This document shows positions 13,920 to 21,533 of a stretch of DNA of 23,104 nucleotides, in pieces; positions within the stretch are counted from its first letter, which is position 1; every line of letters begins with the position of its first letter. Made by a program: the position numbers and the translations under genes. This DNA is from Polynucleobacter sp. Its GTDB lineage: Bacteria > Pseudomonadota > Gammaproteobacteria > Burkholderiales > Burkholderiaceae. The notes beneath the pieces were generated by a model that was not told the origin of the DNA, did not search any database, and worked only from the letters and a program-made list of their open reading frames with translations. The stretch spans positions 1 to 23,104 of the forward strand of contig JALRHB010000010.1 of NCBI GenBank assembly GCA_023253245.1, given 5' to 3'.

Positions 13920-15341
13920 TTGACACTAGAGGCGCTTGGCCCAATCTTTGTCAAATTTGGACAAGTACTTTCTACTCGTCGAGATTTACTACCCGAAGAT
14001 ATCGCAAATGAATTAGCCAAGTTGCAAGACCAGGTTCCACCATTTTCTAAAGAAGAATCATGTCGTTTAATTGAATTGGCGCTTGGGAAATCAATCGAAG
14101 AAGTATTTCTAAGTTTTGATGCAACTCCCGTAGCAAGTGCTTCTGTTGCTCAAGTGCATTTTGGTTTATTGCGTGGCACCCAAAAACACCCTGAGTGGGA
14201 GGGTCGTGCTGTAGCAGTCAAGGTATTGCGCCCAGGTATCTTGCCAGTGATTGAGGGTGACCTTGCTTTGTTGTATGACCTGGCGAAAATTATTGAACGT
14301 AGTTCAGAAGATGGTCGCCGCTTAAAGCCACGCGAGAATGTAAGAGAGTTCGACACTTATTTACATGATGAGTTGGATTTGATGCGAGAGGCTGCAAACG
14401 CTAGTCAACTGCGCCGCCATTTCGTTGACTCTAAAAAATTGATGATTCCAGAGATGTATTGGGATTTATGTCATACCAATGTCATCGTGATGGAAAGAAT
14501 GCATGGTATCTCTATTGGCCGGACTGCTGAGTTACATGCTGCGGGAGTTGATTTTAAAAAGCTGGCTGCCGACGGTGTTGAGATCTTCTTTACCCAAGTT
14601 TTCCAATACGGCTTCTTTCATGCAGATATGCATCCAGGAAACATCATGATCAGTCTGGAGCCTGAAACATTTGGCCGCTTTATTTCCTTAGACTTTGGAA
14701 TTGTTGGGGCACTTAGTCAATCTGATAAAAGTTATCTTGCCTTAAATTTCTTGGCCTTTTTTAACCGAGATTACCGACGAGTTGCGCAATTACATATTGA
14801 GTCTGGTTGGGTTCCAGCAGATACTCGAGTGGAGGAACTTGAGGGTGCAGTACGATCGGTTTGCGAGCCTTACTTTGATCGCCCTTTGAAAGAGATTTCT
14901 CTTGGTATCGTATTGATGCGTTTATTTCAAACCTCAAGACGGTTTAAGGTGGAGATTCAACCCCAGTTAACTTTGCTCCAAAAAACTTTATTAAATGTTG
15001 AAGGGCTTGCTCGGCAACTAGATCCAGACTTAGATCTTTGGAAAACTGCCAAGCCTATTTTAGAGAAATGGGTTAGTCAGCAGGTGGGCTGGCGAGCCCT
15101 ATTGGATGGGGTAAAGGCTGAGGCGCCCGCTTGGGCACAAATTTTGCCTACTTTACCTCGCTTGATAGCCGAGAGCTTGGCTCGCGACCAAGGTGCACAA
15201 AGGGAGCAAAATCTCGAATTAGAGGCCCTAAAGGCGCTTTTGCAACAAGAAAGGCGAACATACCGCCTTTTGGTGGGCGCTTTACTCTTTGCAGGAGGAT
15301 TTTTGCTCGGAATTTTGATAATCGGGCCAGGGTTCCGATAG
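13920..15341 (+). CDS. ubiB: Uninterrupted downstream part of UbiB (possible restart product)
   Basis: This is the 473-codon stretch after the internal stop, readable from TTG 13920. It retains all kinase-like motifs: the KFGQ signature at residues 12-15, the A-rich loop near 73-80, HADMHPGN at 234-241, LDFG at 257-260, and a C-terminal hydrophobic anchor (LLVGALLFAGGFLLGILII). It would lack the first 55 positions, which include an N-terminal amphipathic/hydrophobic stretch (LSFIFFTSW and on) present in full-length homologues. If translated separately it might be partly functional; that is speculation. It duplicates the pseudogene entry and is listed because it is the longest open part. Confidence 0.6.
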   Translation: MTLEALGPIFVKFGQVLSTRRDLLPEDIANELAKLQDQVPPFSKEESCRLIELALGKSIEEVFLSFDATPVASASVAQVHFGLLRGTQKHPEWEGRAVAVKVLRPGILPVIEGDLALLYDLAKIIERSSEDGRRLKPRENVREFDTYLHDELDLMREAANASQLRRHFVDSKKLMIPEMYWDLCHTNVIVMERMHGISIGRTAELHAAGVDFKKLAADGVEIFFTQVFQYGFFHADMHPGNIMISLEPETFGRFISLDFGIVGALSQSDKSYLALNFLAFFNRDYRRVAQLHIESGWVPADTRVEELEGAVRSVCEPYFDRPLKEISLGIVLMRLFQTSRRFKVEIQPQLTLLQKTLLNVEGLARQLDPDLDLWKTAKPILEKWVSQQVGWRALLDGVKAEAPAWAQILPTLPRLIAESLARDQGAQREQNLELEALKALLQQERRTYRLLVGALLFAGGFLLGILIIGPGFR

Positions 15342-15380
15342 TCTGTCGCTAGTCACCAGTTAAACCGCTAAAATGCTAGG

Positions 15381-15395
15381 TTAAGCAAAGCTTAA
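15381..15395 (+). repeat. Inverted repeat in the leader of the DUF502 gene
   Basis: TTAAGC-AAA-GCTTAA, a perfect 6-bp inverted repeat with a 3-nt spacer, ends 10 bp before ATG 15406. A TAAAAT at 15369-15374 just upstream could be a -10 element, which would place the repeat at or near the transcript start. It could be an operator or a small hairpin near the ribosome-binding site; no regulator can be named. Confidence 0.35.
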
Positions 15396-15405
15396 TCATA
15401 GGCAC

Positions 15406-16059
15406 ATGAAAAAATACTTTATCGCTGGCATCTTGGTCTGGGCACCAATGTCGATCACTATTTGGGTGATTGCATCAGGTTTGGGCCTGCTCGATGCTGT
15501 TTTTGGCTCTGTCATACAAGCCCTGATTGCTATTTTCCCGCATCAATTTGCTGGGGATTTGCGACACTTCCGCGAACTTCCTGGGGTGGGTGTTTTGATT
15601 GTGGTGTCGGTAATTATGCTGACTGGTGTTATGGCCATTAGTTTTGCAGGGCAATGGTGGATGAAAGTCTGGAATCGATTGATGAATCGGATTCCAATTG
15701 TTCGCTCTATTTACTCTAGTGTTCAGCAGGTTTCCTCCACCTTATTCTCTGGTAGCGGCCAAGCTTTTAGTAAAGCATTATTGATTCGTTATCCTCATGC
15801 TGAATCTTGGGCGATTGCTTTTCAGACTGGTATTCCAGCTAAAGAGGTTGCTTCAAAGTTGGGTGAAGATTACGTGAATGTATTCTTGCCAACCACTCCA
15901 AACCCAACATCTGGATTTTTTATGATCGTGCCACGCGCCAACACCATTGAATTAGAGATGAGTGTTGAGGAAGCGTTAAAGCACATTGTTTCTATGGGAT
16001 CTGTTCCCCCTACCAATTCAAGTAGTTTGACTGTAGCCAAGTCACCACGCCATTTTTGA
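15406..16059 (+). CDS. DUF502 family integral membrane protein
   Basis: A 217-residue protein with two strong hydrophobic segments: one at the N-terminus (FIAGILVWAPMSITIWVIAS, residues about 5-25) and one near 63-85 (VGVLIVVSVIMLTGVMAISFAG). A conserved block typical of DUF502 follows (RIPIVRSIYSSVQQVSSTLF near 101-120). A soluble C-terminal part carries VNVFLPTTPNPTSGFF and MSVEEALKHIVSMG. The family is widespread in bacteria, and its molecular function is not established to my knowledge. It lies 64 bp after ubiB and 16 bp before aspS, and is probably cotranscribed with aspS. The ubiB - DUF502 - aspS - nudB order is, to my recollection, common in Burkholderiales. Confidence 0.9.
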   Translation: MKKYFIAGILVWAPMSITIWVIASGLGLLDAVFGSVIQALIAIFPHQFAGDLRHFRELPGVGVLIVVSVIMLTGVMAISFAGQWWMKVWNRLMNRIPIVRSIYSSVQQVSSTLFSGSGQAFSKALLIRYPHAESWAIAFQTGIPAKEVASKLGEDYVNVFLPTTPNPTSGFFMIVPRANTIELEMSVEEALKHIVSMGSVPPTNSSSLTVAKSPRHF

Positions 16060-16075
16060 TTTATAGGAAATTGTT

Positions 16076-17875
16076 ATGTCGATGCGAAGCCATACCTGCG
16101 GTCAGGTAACTGAATCACTCATTGGTAAAGAGGTCACCCTCTCTGGTTGGGTTAATCGCCGCCGCGATCATGGCGGTGTGATTTTTATTGATTTGCGTGA
16201 TCATCAAGGTTTTGTGCAAGTGGTATGTGACCCTGATCGCCCAGAAATGTTTGCTCTAGCAGAACAAGTGCGCAATGAGTACTGTATTCAGGTCAAAGGT
16301 TTGGTTCGAGCCCGCCCTGCTGGTACTGAAAACAATGACTTAGTAAGTGGCAAGATTGAAGTACTGTGCCATAGTTTGGTTATTTTGAATGCGTCGATAA
16401 CCCCACCATTTCAGTTGGAAGATGAAAACCTTTCTGAGACTACCCGTCTAACGCATCGTGTCTTGGATTTACGTCGTCCGCAGATGCAAAAAAACTTACG
16501 TTTGCGCTACAACGTTGCAATGGAGTGTCGTCGCTATTTGGATGCTGCGGGCTTTATTGATATTGAAACACCGATGTTGACTAAGAGTACACCTGAGGGT
16601 GCTCGAGATTACTTGGTGCCATCGCGTGTGCATGATGGCCAGTTCTTTGCTTTGCCACAGTCTCCCCAGTTGTTTAAGCAATTATTGATGGTTGCAGGTT
16701 TTGATCGTTACTATCAAATTACAAAATGTTTCCGCGATGAAGATTTACGCGCAGATCGACAGCCTGAATTTACCCAGATCGATTGTGAAACAGCTTTTTT
16801 AGATGAGTTTGAAATCCGCGATCTCTTTGAAAATATGATTCGTCATATCTTCAAGGTCACCATGAATGTGGAATTACCAAATCCATTCCCAACCATGTCT
16901 TACTCGGAGGGTATGGCACGCTTTGGATCTGATAAGCCAGATTTACGTGTGAATTTTGAGTTTACAGAGCTTACAGACTTAATGAAGGATGTCGACTTCA
17001 AAGTATTCTCTGGTGCCGCAAATCAAGTTGGCGGCCGTGTGGTTGGCTTGTGCGTTCCTGGTGGCGCAGAGATAAGTCGTAGCGAAATTGATGACTACAC
17101 TCAATTTGTTAGCATCTATGGAGCTAAAGGTTTGGCATGGATCAAGGTCAATTCTGTTGCTGAAGGCCGAAATGGATTGCAATCTCCAATTGTCAAGAAT
17201 TTACATGATGCTGCCATTGAGGGCATTCTCAAACGAACTGGCGCTAAGGATGGCGATATTATTTTCTTTGGTGCCGATAAAGAAAAAGTTGTTAACGATG
17301 CCATTGGCAATTTGCGTTTGAAGATTGGCCACTCTGCATGGGGTAAAGAACATGGTCTATCAACAGAAGGCTGGAAGCCTCTCTGGGTAGTTGATTTCCC
17401 AATGTTTGACTATGATGAAGACGAAGCCCGTTGGGTTGCTTGTCATCATCCGTTTACAAGTCCTAAGGATGATCACTTGCAGTATTTGGAGTCTGACCCC
17501 GGTAAGTGTTTAGCTAAAGCATACGACATGGTACTTAACGGTAGTGAGATCGGTGGCGGTTCTGTGCGTATTCATCAAGAGGCGGTGCAAAGCCAGGTAT
17601 TCCGTGCACTCAAGATTGGCGTTGAAGAGGCGCAGGCGAAGTTTGGCTTCTTGTTAGATGCTTTGCAATATGGTGCACCTCCGCATGGTGGTATTGCTTT
17701 TGGTTTAGATCGTATCGTGACAATGATGACCGGTGCTGAATCTATCCGTGATGTAATTGCTTTCCCTAAGACGCAACGCGCACAATGCTTGTTGACACAG
17801 GCCCCTAGCCCAGTTGATGAACGTCAGTTGCGCGAATTACATATTCGCTTACGTCAAGCAACTCCAGCGGCTTGA
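16076..17875 (+). CDS. aspS: Aspartate--tRNA(Asp/Asn) ligase
   Basis: Class IIb aminoacyl-tRNA synthetase of bacterial type, 599 residues. An N-terminal OB-fold anticodon-binding domain (about 1-110) precedes the catalytic core. Class II motif 2 FRDEDLRADRQPEFTQID is at 219-236, a GAD insertion domain occupies roughly residues 290-420, and motif 3 GAPPHGGIAFGLDRI is at 533-547. In the anticodon domain it has His32 (RRRDHGG) and Gly83 (RPAG), where E. coli AspRS has Leu and Lys. These residues are associated with non-discriminating enzymes that also charge tRNA(Asn) with aspartate for amidation by GatCAB. An AGGA ribosome-binding site (16065-16068) precedes ATG 16076. It lies 16 bp after the DUF502 gene, and nudB follows after 22 bp. 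Confidence 0.96.
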   Translation: MSMRSHTCGQVTESLIGKEVTLSGWVNRRRDHGGVIFIDLRDHQGFVQVVCDPDRPEMFALAEQVRNEYCIQVKGLVRARPAGTENNDLVSGKIEVLCHSLVILNASITPPFQLEDENLSETTRLTHRVLDLRRPQMQKNLRLRYNVAMECRRYLDAAGFIDIETPMLTKSTPEGARDYLVPSRVHDGQFFALPQSPQLFKQLLMVAGFDRYYQITKCFRDEDLRADRQPEFTQIDCETAFLDEFEIRDLFENMIRHIFKVTMNVELPNPFPTMSYSEGMARFGSDKPDLRVNFEFTELTDLMKDVDFKVFSGAANQVGGRVVGLCVPGGAEISRSEIDDYTQFVSIYGAKGLAWIKVNSVAEGRNGLQSPIVKNLHDAAIEGILKRTGAKDGDIIFFGADKEKVVNDAIGNLRLKIGHSAWGKEHGLSTEGWKPLWVVDFPMFDYDEDEARWVACHHPFTSPKDDHLQYLESDPGKCLAKAYDMVLNGSEIGGGSVRIHQEAVQSQVFRALKIGVEEAQAKFGFLLDALQYGAPPHGGIAFGLDRIVTMMTGAESIRDVIAFPKTQRAQCLLTQAPSPVDERQLRELHIRLRQATPAA

Positions 17876-17897
17876 GCCTGAGAGTTTTTAAAGTATC

Positions 17898-18356
17898 TTG
17901 AAAGTCCCCATTTCGGTTTTGGTAGTAATTTATAAATCGAATGGGGAGGTCTTGTTAATTGAGCGGGCTGATAAAGCTCATTTTTGGCAATCTGTAACTG
18001 GCAGTCTTGATTCTCCAGACGAGGATTTAGCCCTTGCTGCCGCTCGTGAGGTCTTTGAGGAGACGGGCATTGATGTTCGGTCTCTAACCCCCGGAGCTCT
18101 GATCAATATGCAACATCAGATTGAATACGAGATCTACCCTCAATGGCGCCATCGTTATGCGCCCGGTGTTACTCGGAATTGCGAGCACTGGTTTTCATTG
18201 TTGGTTCCCAATGACATTCAGATTCGTTTGTCTCCAAGAGAGCATGTTGCCTACCAGTGGCTACCCCATAAAGAGGCTGCTAGGGTATGCTTTTCACCTA
18301 GTAATCGGGATGCTATTTTGCGGCTTTTTAGCGCATCTCAAGTAGGAACTCGCTAA
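17898..18356 (+). CDS. nudB: Dihydroneopterin triphosphate diphosphatase NudB (Nudix hydrolase)
   Basis: NudB removes pyrophosphate from dihydroneopterin triphosphate in folate biosynthesis. The 152-residue protein shares the E. coli NudB blocks: PISVLVVIY at the start, FWQSVTGS (29-36), and YPQWRHRYAPGVTRNCEHWFSL. The Nudix box runs from Gly35 to Ile58 and ends in REVFEETGI (50-58). The Gly-to-Glu spacing is six residues instead of five, or Asp41 takes the Glu place, a one-residue insertion relative to E. coli. The only start compatible with the upstream in-frame TAA (17889-17891) and family length is TTG 17898. There is no good Shine-Dalgarno, so expression may depend on coupling to aspS upstream. 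Confidence 0.9.
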   Translation: MKVPISVLVVIYKSNGEVLLIERADKAHFWQSVTGSLDSPDEDLALAAAREVFEETGIDVRSLTPGALINMQHQIEYEIYPQWRHRYAPGVTRNCEHWFSLLVPNDIQIRLSPREHVAYQWLPHKEAARVCFSPSNRDAILRLFSASQVGTR

Positions 18357-18365
18357 GATAGATCA

Positions 18366-20189
18366 ATGAGACATTTATCTGGGAATCAACATTCTGCAGT
18401 AAATCCCAATTCTTCAAGAGGGAGTGATTGGAAGGTTATTCGAGATCTGCTCCCCTATCTTTTGGAATATAAGTTTCGCGTTGCGATTGCCCTTACTTGT
18501 TTAGTGGCCGCAAAAGTTGCCAATCTGGGCATTCCAATTTTGCTAAAGCGTTTAATTGATGCATTAAATATTCGGGTAGATTCACCCCAAGCTTTGCTAG
18601 TAGTCCCTGTCGGACTCATTTTGGCTTATGGCTTACTTCGAATTTCTGCCTCATTATTTACTGAGTTGCGCGAGTCCTTATTCGCAAGGGTGACTCAGAA
18701 TGCAGTTCGCAAAGTGGCCCTGCAAGTATTTGAGCATCTGCATGCCTTAGCGTTGAGTTTTCATTTGGCGCGTCAAACAGGCGGGGTAAGTCGGGATATT
18801 GAGCGTGGTACGCGCGGCATTCAATCTCTGATTTCTTATTCTCTGTATAGCATTTTGCCCACTTTAATTGAGTTTTGTTTGGTGCTTGGCTACTTTGCTT
18901 ATACATACGATATTTGGTTTGCTGCGATTACTTTTGCCGCCCTGGTTCTGTACATAGTATTTACAGTTCTTGTGACTGAGTGGCGCACACATTTTCGGCG
19001 CGCGATGAATGATATGGATTCAAAAGCGAATCAAAAAGCTATTGATTCCTTGCTTAATTTTGAGACCGTGAAATATTTTGGTAACGAGGCGTTTGAAGCA
19101 AGCCGTTACGATCAGAATCTAATGCACTATCAAGCTGCCGCTGTGAAGTCGCAAAAGTCTCTAGCCATATTGAATTTTGGACAGCAAACAATCATAGCGC
19201 TTGGTTTGGTATTAATTTTATGGCGTGCAACCTTGGGAGTCATTGATGGTTCAATGACTCTTGGTGATTTAGTGCTAGTCAATACATTAATGATCCAGCT
19301 TTATATTCCGTTGAACTTTTTAGGTGTAATTTATCGGGAGATTAAACAGGCCCTTACTGATATGGATCGCATGTTCTCACTTCTCAATACTGAGAAGGAA
19401 ATCGCTGATGCGCCAAATGCAAAGCCACTGCATATCGCTAACTATAGTCGTGGCCCCGATGTTCGTTTTGAGCATGTCTCTTTTCGCTATGGTAGCAAGC
19501 GAGATATTTTGCGGGATATTAGTTTTCATATTCCTGCAGGCACTACCACGGCAGTAGTTGGTCAAAGCGGTGCGGGTAAAAGTACTTTAGCGCGTTTGCT
19601 TTTTCGGTTTTATGATGTTCAATCTGGGAAGATTGTGCTTGATGGACAGAATATTCAGGATGTCACCCAAGCTAGTTTGCGTAAGGCAATTGGCATTGTG
19701 CCGCAAGACACAGTCTTATTTAATGACACCATTGGGTATAACATTGCCTATGGCAATCCGGGCGCTTCGATTGCCGAAGTGCATGAAGCTGCCAGAGCCG
19801 CACAAATTGATAAATTTATAGAGCATCTTCCAGATGGTTACGAAACCCAGGTGGGTGAGCGTGGTTTAAAACTTTCTGGAGGAGAAAAGCAGCGCGTTGC
19901 CATCGCACGCACGCTCCTCAAAAGACCAGCCATGCTCATTTTTGACGAAGCCACATCTGCTTTAGACTCCAAAACAGAGCGAGCTTTTCAGGAAGAATTA
20001 TTGAGTTTGGCAAAAAATCGTACTACTTTGATCATTGCTCACCGCCTTTCTACTGTCGTTCATGCTGACCAAATATTAGTGATTGAGCATGGACAGATAG
20101 TAGAGCATGGCACTCATGTCGAGTTGCTCGCGGCTAAAGGACACTATGCCCAGATGTGGCAAATGCAAGAACGTAGCACTCTTGATTAG
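18366..20189 (+). CDS. Atm1/ABCB7-type ABC exporter (fused permease-ATPase)
   Basis: A 607-residue half-transporter with an N-terminal six-helix membrane domain (about 30-330) and a C-terminal ATPase. Walker A GQSGAGKST is at 399-407, ABC signature LSGGEKQ at 503-509, and Walker B LIFDEATSALD at 524-534, followed by the H-loop IIAHRLST. Atm1/HMT1-type hallmarks in the membrane domain are WRTHFRRAMNDMD (206-218) and NFETVKYFGNEAFE (231-244). These set it apart from lipid A exporters of the MsbA type. Relatives export glutathione-linked or metal-thiol compounds and support Fe-S or heavy-metal homeostasis, so that role is inferred. It works as a homodimer in the inner membrane. It begins 9 bp after nudB and ends 9 bp before the glycerate kinase gene, so it sits within a tight operon. 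Confidence 0.92.
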   Translation: MRHLSGNQHSAVNPNSSRGSDWKVIRDLLPYLLEYKFRVAIALTCLVAAKVANLGIPILLKRLIDALNIRVDSPQALLVVPVGLILAYGLLRISASLFTELRESLFARVTQNAVRKVALQVFEHLHALALSFHLARQTGGVSRDIERGTRGIQSLISYSLYSILPTLIEFCLVLGYFAYTYDIWFAAITFAALVLYIVFTVLVTEWRTHFRRAMNDMDSKANQKAIDSLLNFETVKYFGNEAFEASRYDQNLMHYQAAAVKSQKSLAILNFGQQTIIALGLVLILWRATLGVIDGSMTLGDLVLVNTLMIQLYIPLNFLGVIYREIKQALTDMDRMFSLLNTEKEIADAPNAKPLHIANYSRGPDVRFEHVSFRYGSKRDILRDISFHIPAGTTTAVVGQSGAGKSTLARLLFRFYDVQSGKIVLDGQNIQDVTQASLRKAIGIVPQDTVLFNDTIGYNIAYGNPGASIAEVHEAARAAQIDKFIEHLPDGYETQVGERGLKLSGGEKQRVAIARTLLKRPAMLIFDEATSALDSKTERAFQEELLSLAKNRTTLIIAHRLSTVVHADQILVIEHGQIVEHGTHVELLAAKGHYAQMWQMQERSTLD

Positions 20190-20198
20190 AATAGCCTA

Positions 20199-21524
20199 AT
20201 GAATTCACAAGAGATAATCCTCAAAAATGCCTTTGCTGCTGCCTTGGCAGTTGCAGATCCGAAAAAGATTGTTCCCCAGTATTTACGTCAAATATTTCCT
20301 GTTGGTGAAGAGCCTAAGGGTCGTTGTCTGGTGGTAGGAGCTGGTAAGGCAAGCGCTTCTATGGCTAGCGCGATGGAAGATTTTGCGAGGCAGTATTGGC
20401 CTGGGGTCGATTTATCTGGGCTTGTGCTCACTCGTTACGGACATGGCTCCCCCACACAGCAAATTCAAATTGTCGAAGCTGGACACCCAGTTCCCGATCA
20501 AGCAGGCATGGATGGCGCTAAAGAGATTTTTCGTTTAGTTGGTCAATTACAGCCAGGTGATGTATTGATTGCCTTAATTTCTGGTGGGGGTTCAAGTTTG
20601 CTCACGCTTCCTCAGTCTGGGATCAGTATTGATGATATGCGTCAGACTACTGAGGCACTTTTGCGCTCTGGTGCTCCTATTGAAGAAATGAATATTGTGC
20701 GCAAGCATTTATCTGCTATTCAGGGTGGCAATTTAGCAAGGTTGGCTATAGCAGGTGGTGCACGCGTTGAAGCCTTAATCATTTCAGATGTGACAGGAGA
20801 TTCGCCTGCAGATATTGCTAGTGGTCCATGTGCCCCTGATTACTCCACTTATCAAGATGCTCTCAATATTTTGGCTAAATACCGATTAGGAGAAGGAACT
20901 ATTCCGACATCAGTGCTAGATCATCTGACGAGAGGTGCAGCCGGTCTCATTCCTGAGACTCTTAAAGAGAAAGATCTTCAGAAAGCTTGGGTTAAAAATC
21001 ATGTGATTGCTACTGCCTATAAAAGCCTTGAGGCGGCAGCACAATATGTCCGCGAGCAGGGCTATGAGCCCATCATCTTGGGTGACACTATTACCGGAGA
21101 AGCTCAAACGGTTGGTGTCGAGCAGGCCAATACTGTTCGAGAATTACTGCAAGGCAAAGCTTCTGTAAATCATCCAGTAGCTTTAATTTCGGGTGGAGAG
21201 TGTACCGTGACCTTGCCAGCTGGTATTAAGGGGCGCGGAGGCCGTTGCAGCGAGTATCTTTTATCTTTGCTCAATGCTAGTAGCGATATGCTGAATATCT
21301 CTGCCTTAGCTGCTGATACCGATGGAATCGATGGTAGTGAAAAAAATGCTGGAGCTTGGTTTACACCTCAGATTCGTAAGTCTGTCAAAAGTGCTGGACT
21401 GATCCCTGCAGATTTTTTGGCTCAACATGATTGTTATGGTTTTTTTGCCCAATTAAATGCTTTGGTGGAAACTGGGCCTACATTAACTAATGTGAATGAC
21501 TTCCGCATCATTCTGATCGACTGA
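20199..21524 (+). CDS. Glycerate kinase, type II (DUF4147 + MOFRL family)
   Basis: A 441-residue cytosolic enzyme of the glycerate 2-kinase (GckA/TtuD-like) family, which phosphorylates D-glycerate with ATP. Motifs in order: VGAGKASASMA (47-57, Lys50), EAGHPVPD (93-100), LISGGGSSLL (126-135), NIVRKHLSAIQGGNLA (165-180) and SDVTGDSPADIASGP (196-210). The C-terminal MOFRL domain has ISGGECTVTL, GRGGRCSEYLLSL and DTDGIDGSEKNAGAWF. The MOFRL block here reads GGRCSEY where many relatives have GGRNQE. Older annotations call such proteins hydroxypyruvate reductase, which is probably wrong for the family. It starts 9 bp after the ABC exporter gene and ends 9 bp before pyrC. The product may enter glycolysis as 2-phosphoglycerate. 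Confidence 0.9.
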   Translation: MNSQEIILKNAFAAALAVADPKKIVPQYLRQIFPVGEEPKGRCLVVGAGKASASMASAMEDFARQYWPGVDLSGLVLTRYGHGSPTQQIQIVEAGHPVPDQAGMDGAKEIFRLVGQLQPGDVLIALISGGGSSLLTLPQSGISIDDMRQTTEALLRSGAPIEEMNIVRKHLSAIQGGNLARLAIAGGARVEALIISDVTGDSPADIASGPCAPDYSTYQDALNILAKYRLGEGTIPTSVLDHLTRGAAGLIPETLKEKDLQKAWVKNHVIATAYKSLEAAAQYVREQGYEPIILGDTITGEAQTVGVEQANTVRELLQGKASVNHPVALISGGECTVTLPAGIKGRGGRCSEYLLSLLNASSDMLNISALAADTDGIDGSEKNAGAWFTPQIRKSVKSAGLIPADFLAQHDCYGFFAQLNALVETGPTLTNVNDFRIILID

Positions 21525-21533
21525 TACCTTACT

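Larger units (their letters stand above)
13755..15341 (+). pseudogene. ubiB: UbiB ubiquinone-biosynthesis ATPase/kinase-like protein, interrupted by in-frame TGA
   Basis: UbiB is a membrane-anchored protein-kinase-like ATPase needed for ubiquinone synthesis. The frame from GTG 13755 (6 bp after the ubiJ stop, AAGG at 13741-13744 upstream) runs 528 codons to TAG 15339-15341, the normal family length. It contains a TGA at 13905-13907 (codon 51), sitting between DLPR and QRIRLTLEALGP. E. coli UbiB, as I recall it, has LGERLRLALQELGP here, so the stop replaces the conserved Gly54. Numbering with the stop counted as a residue: KFGQ motif at 67-70, Ala-rich loop ASASVAQVH from about 128, catalytic HADMHPGN at 289-296, LDFG ending at 315. 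A C-terminal hydrophobic anchor is present. No other lesion is seen. GGA to TGA is one base change. Whether it is a true nonsense mutation or a sequence error cannot be decided here. Confidence 0.85.

Noticed and set aside
17866..17890. Terminator after aspS
   Set aside because: GGC-TTGA-GCC is only a 3-bp stem and is separated from the T-run by several bases; nudB follows closely.
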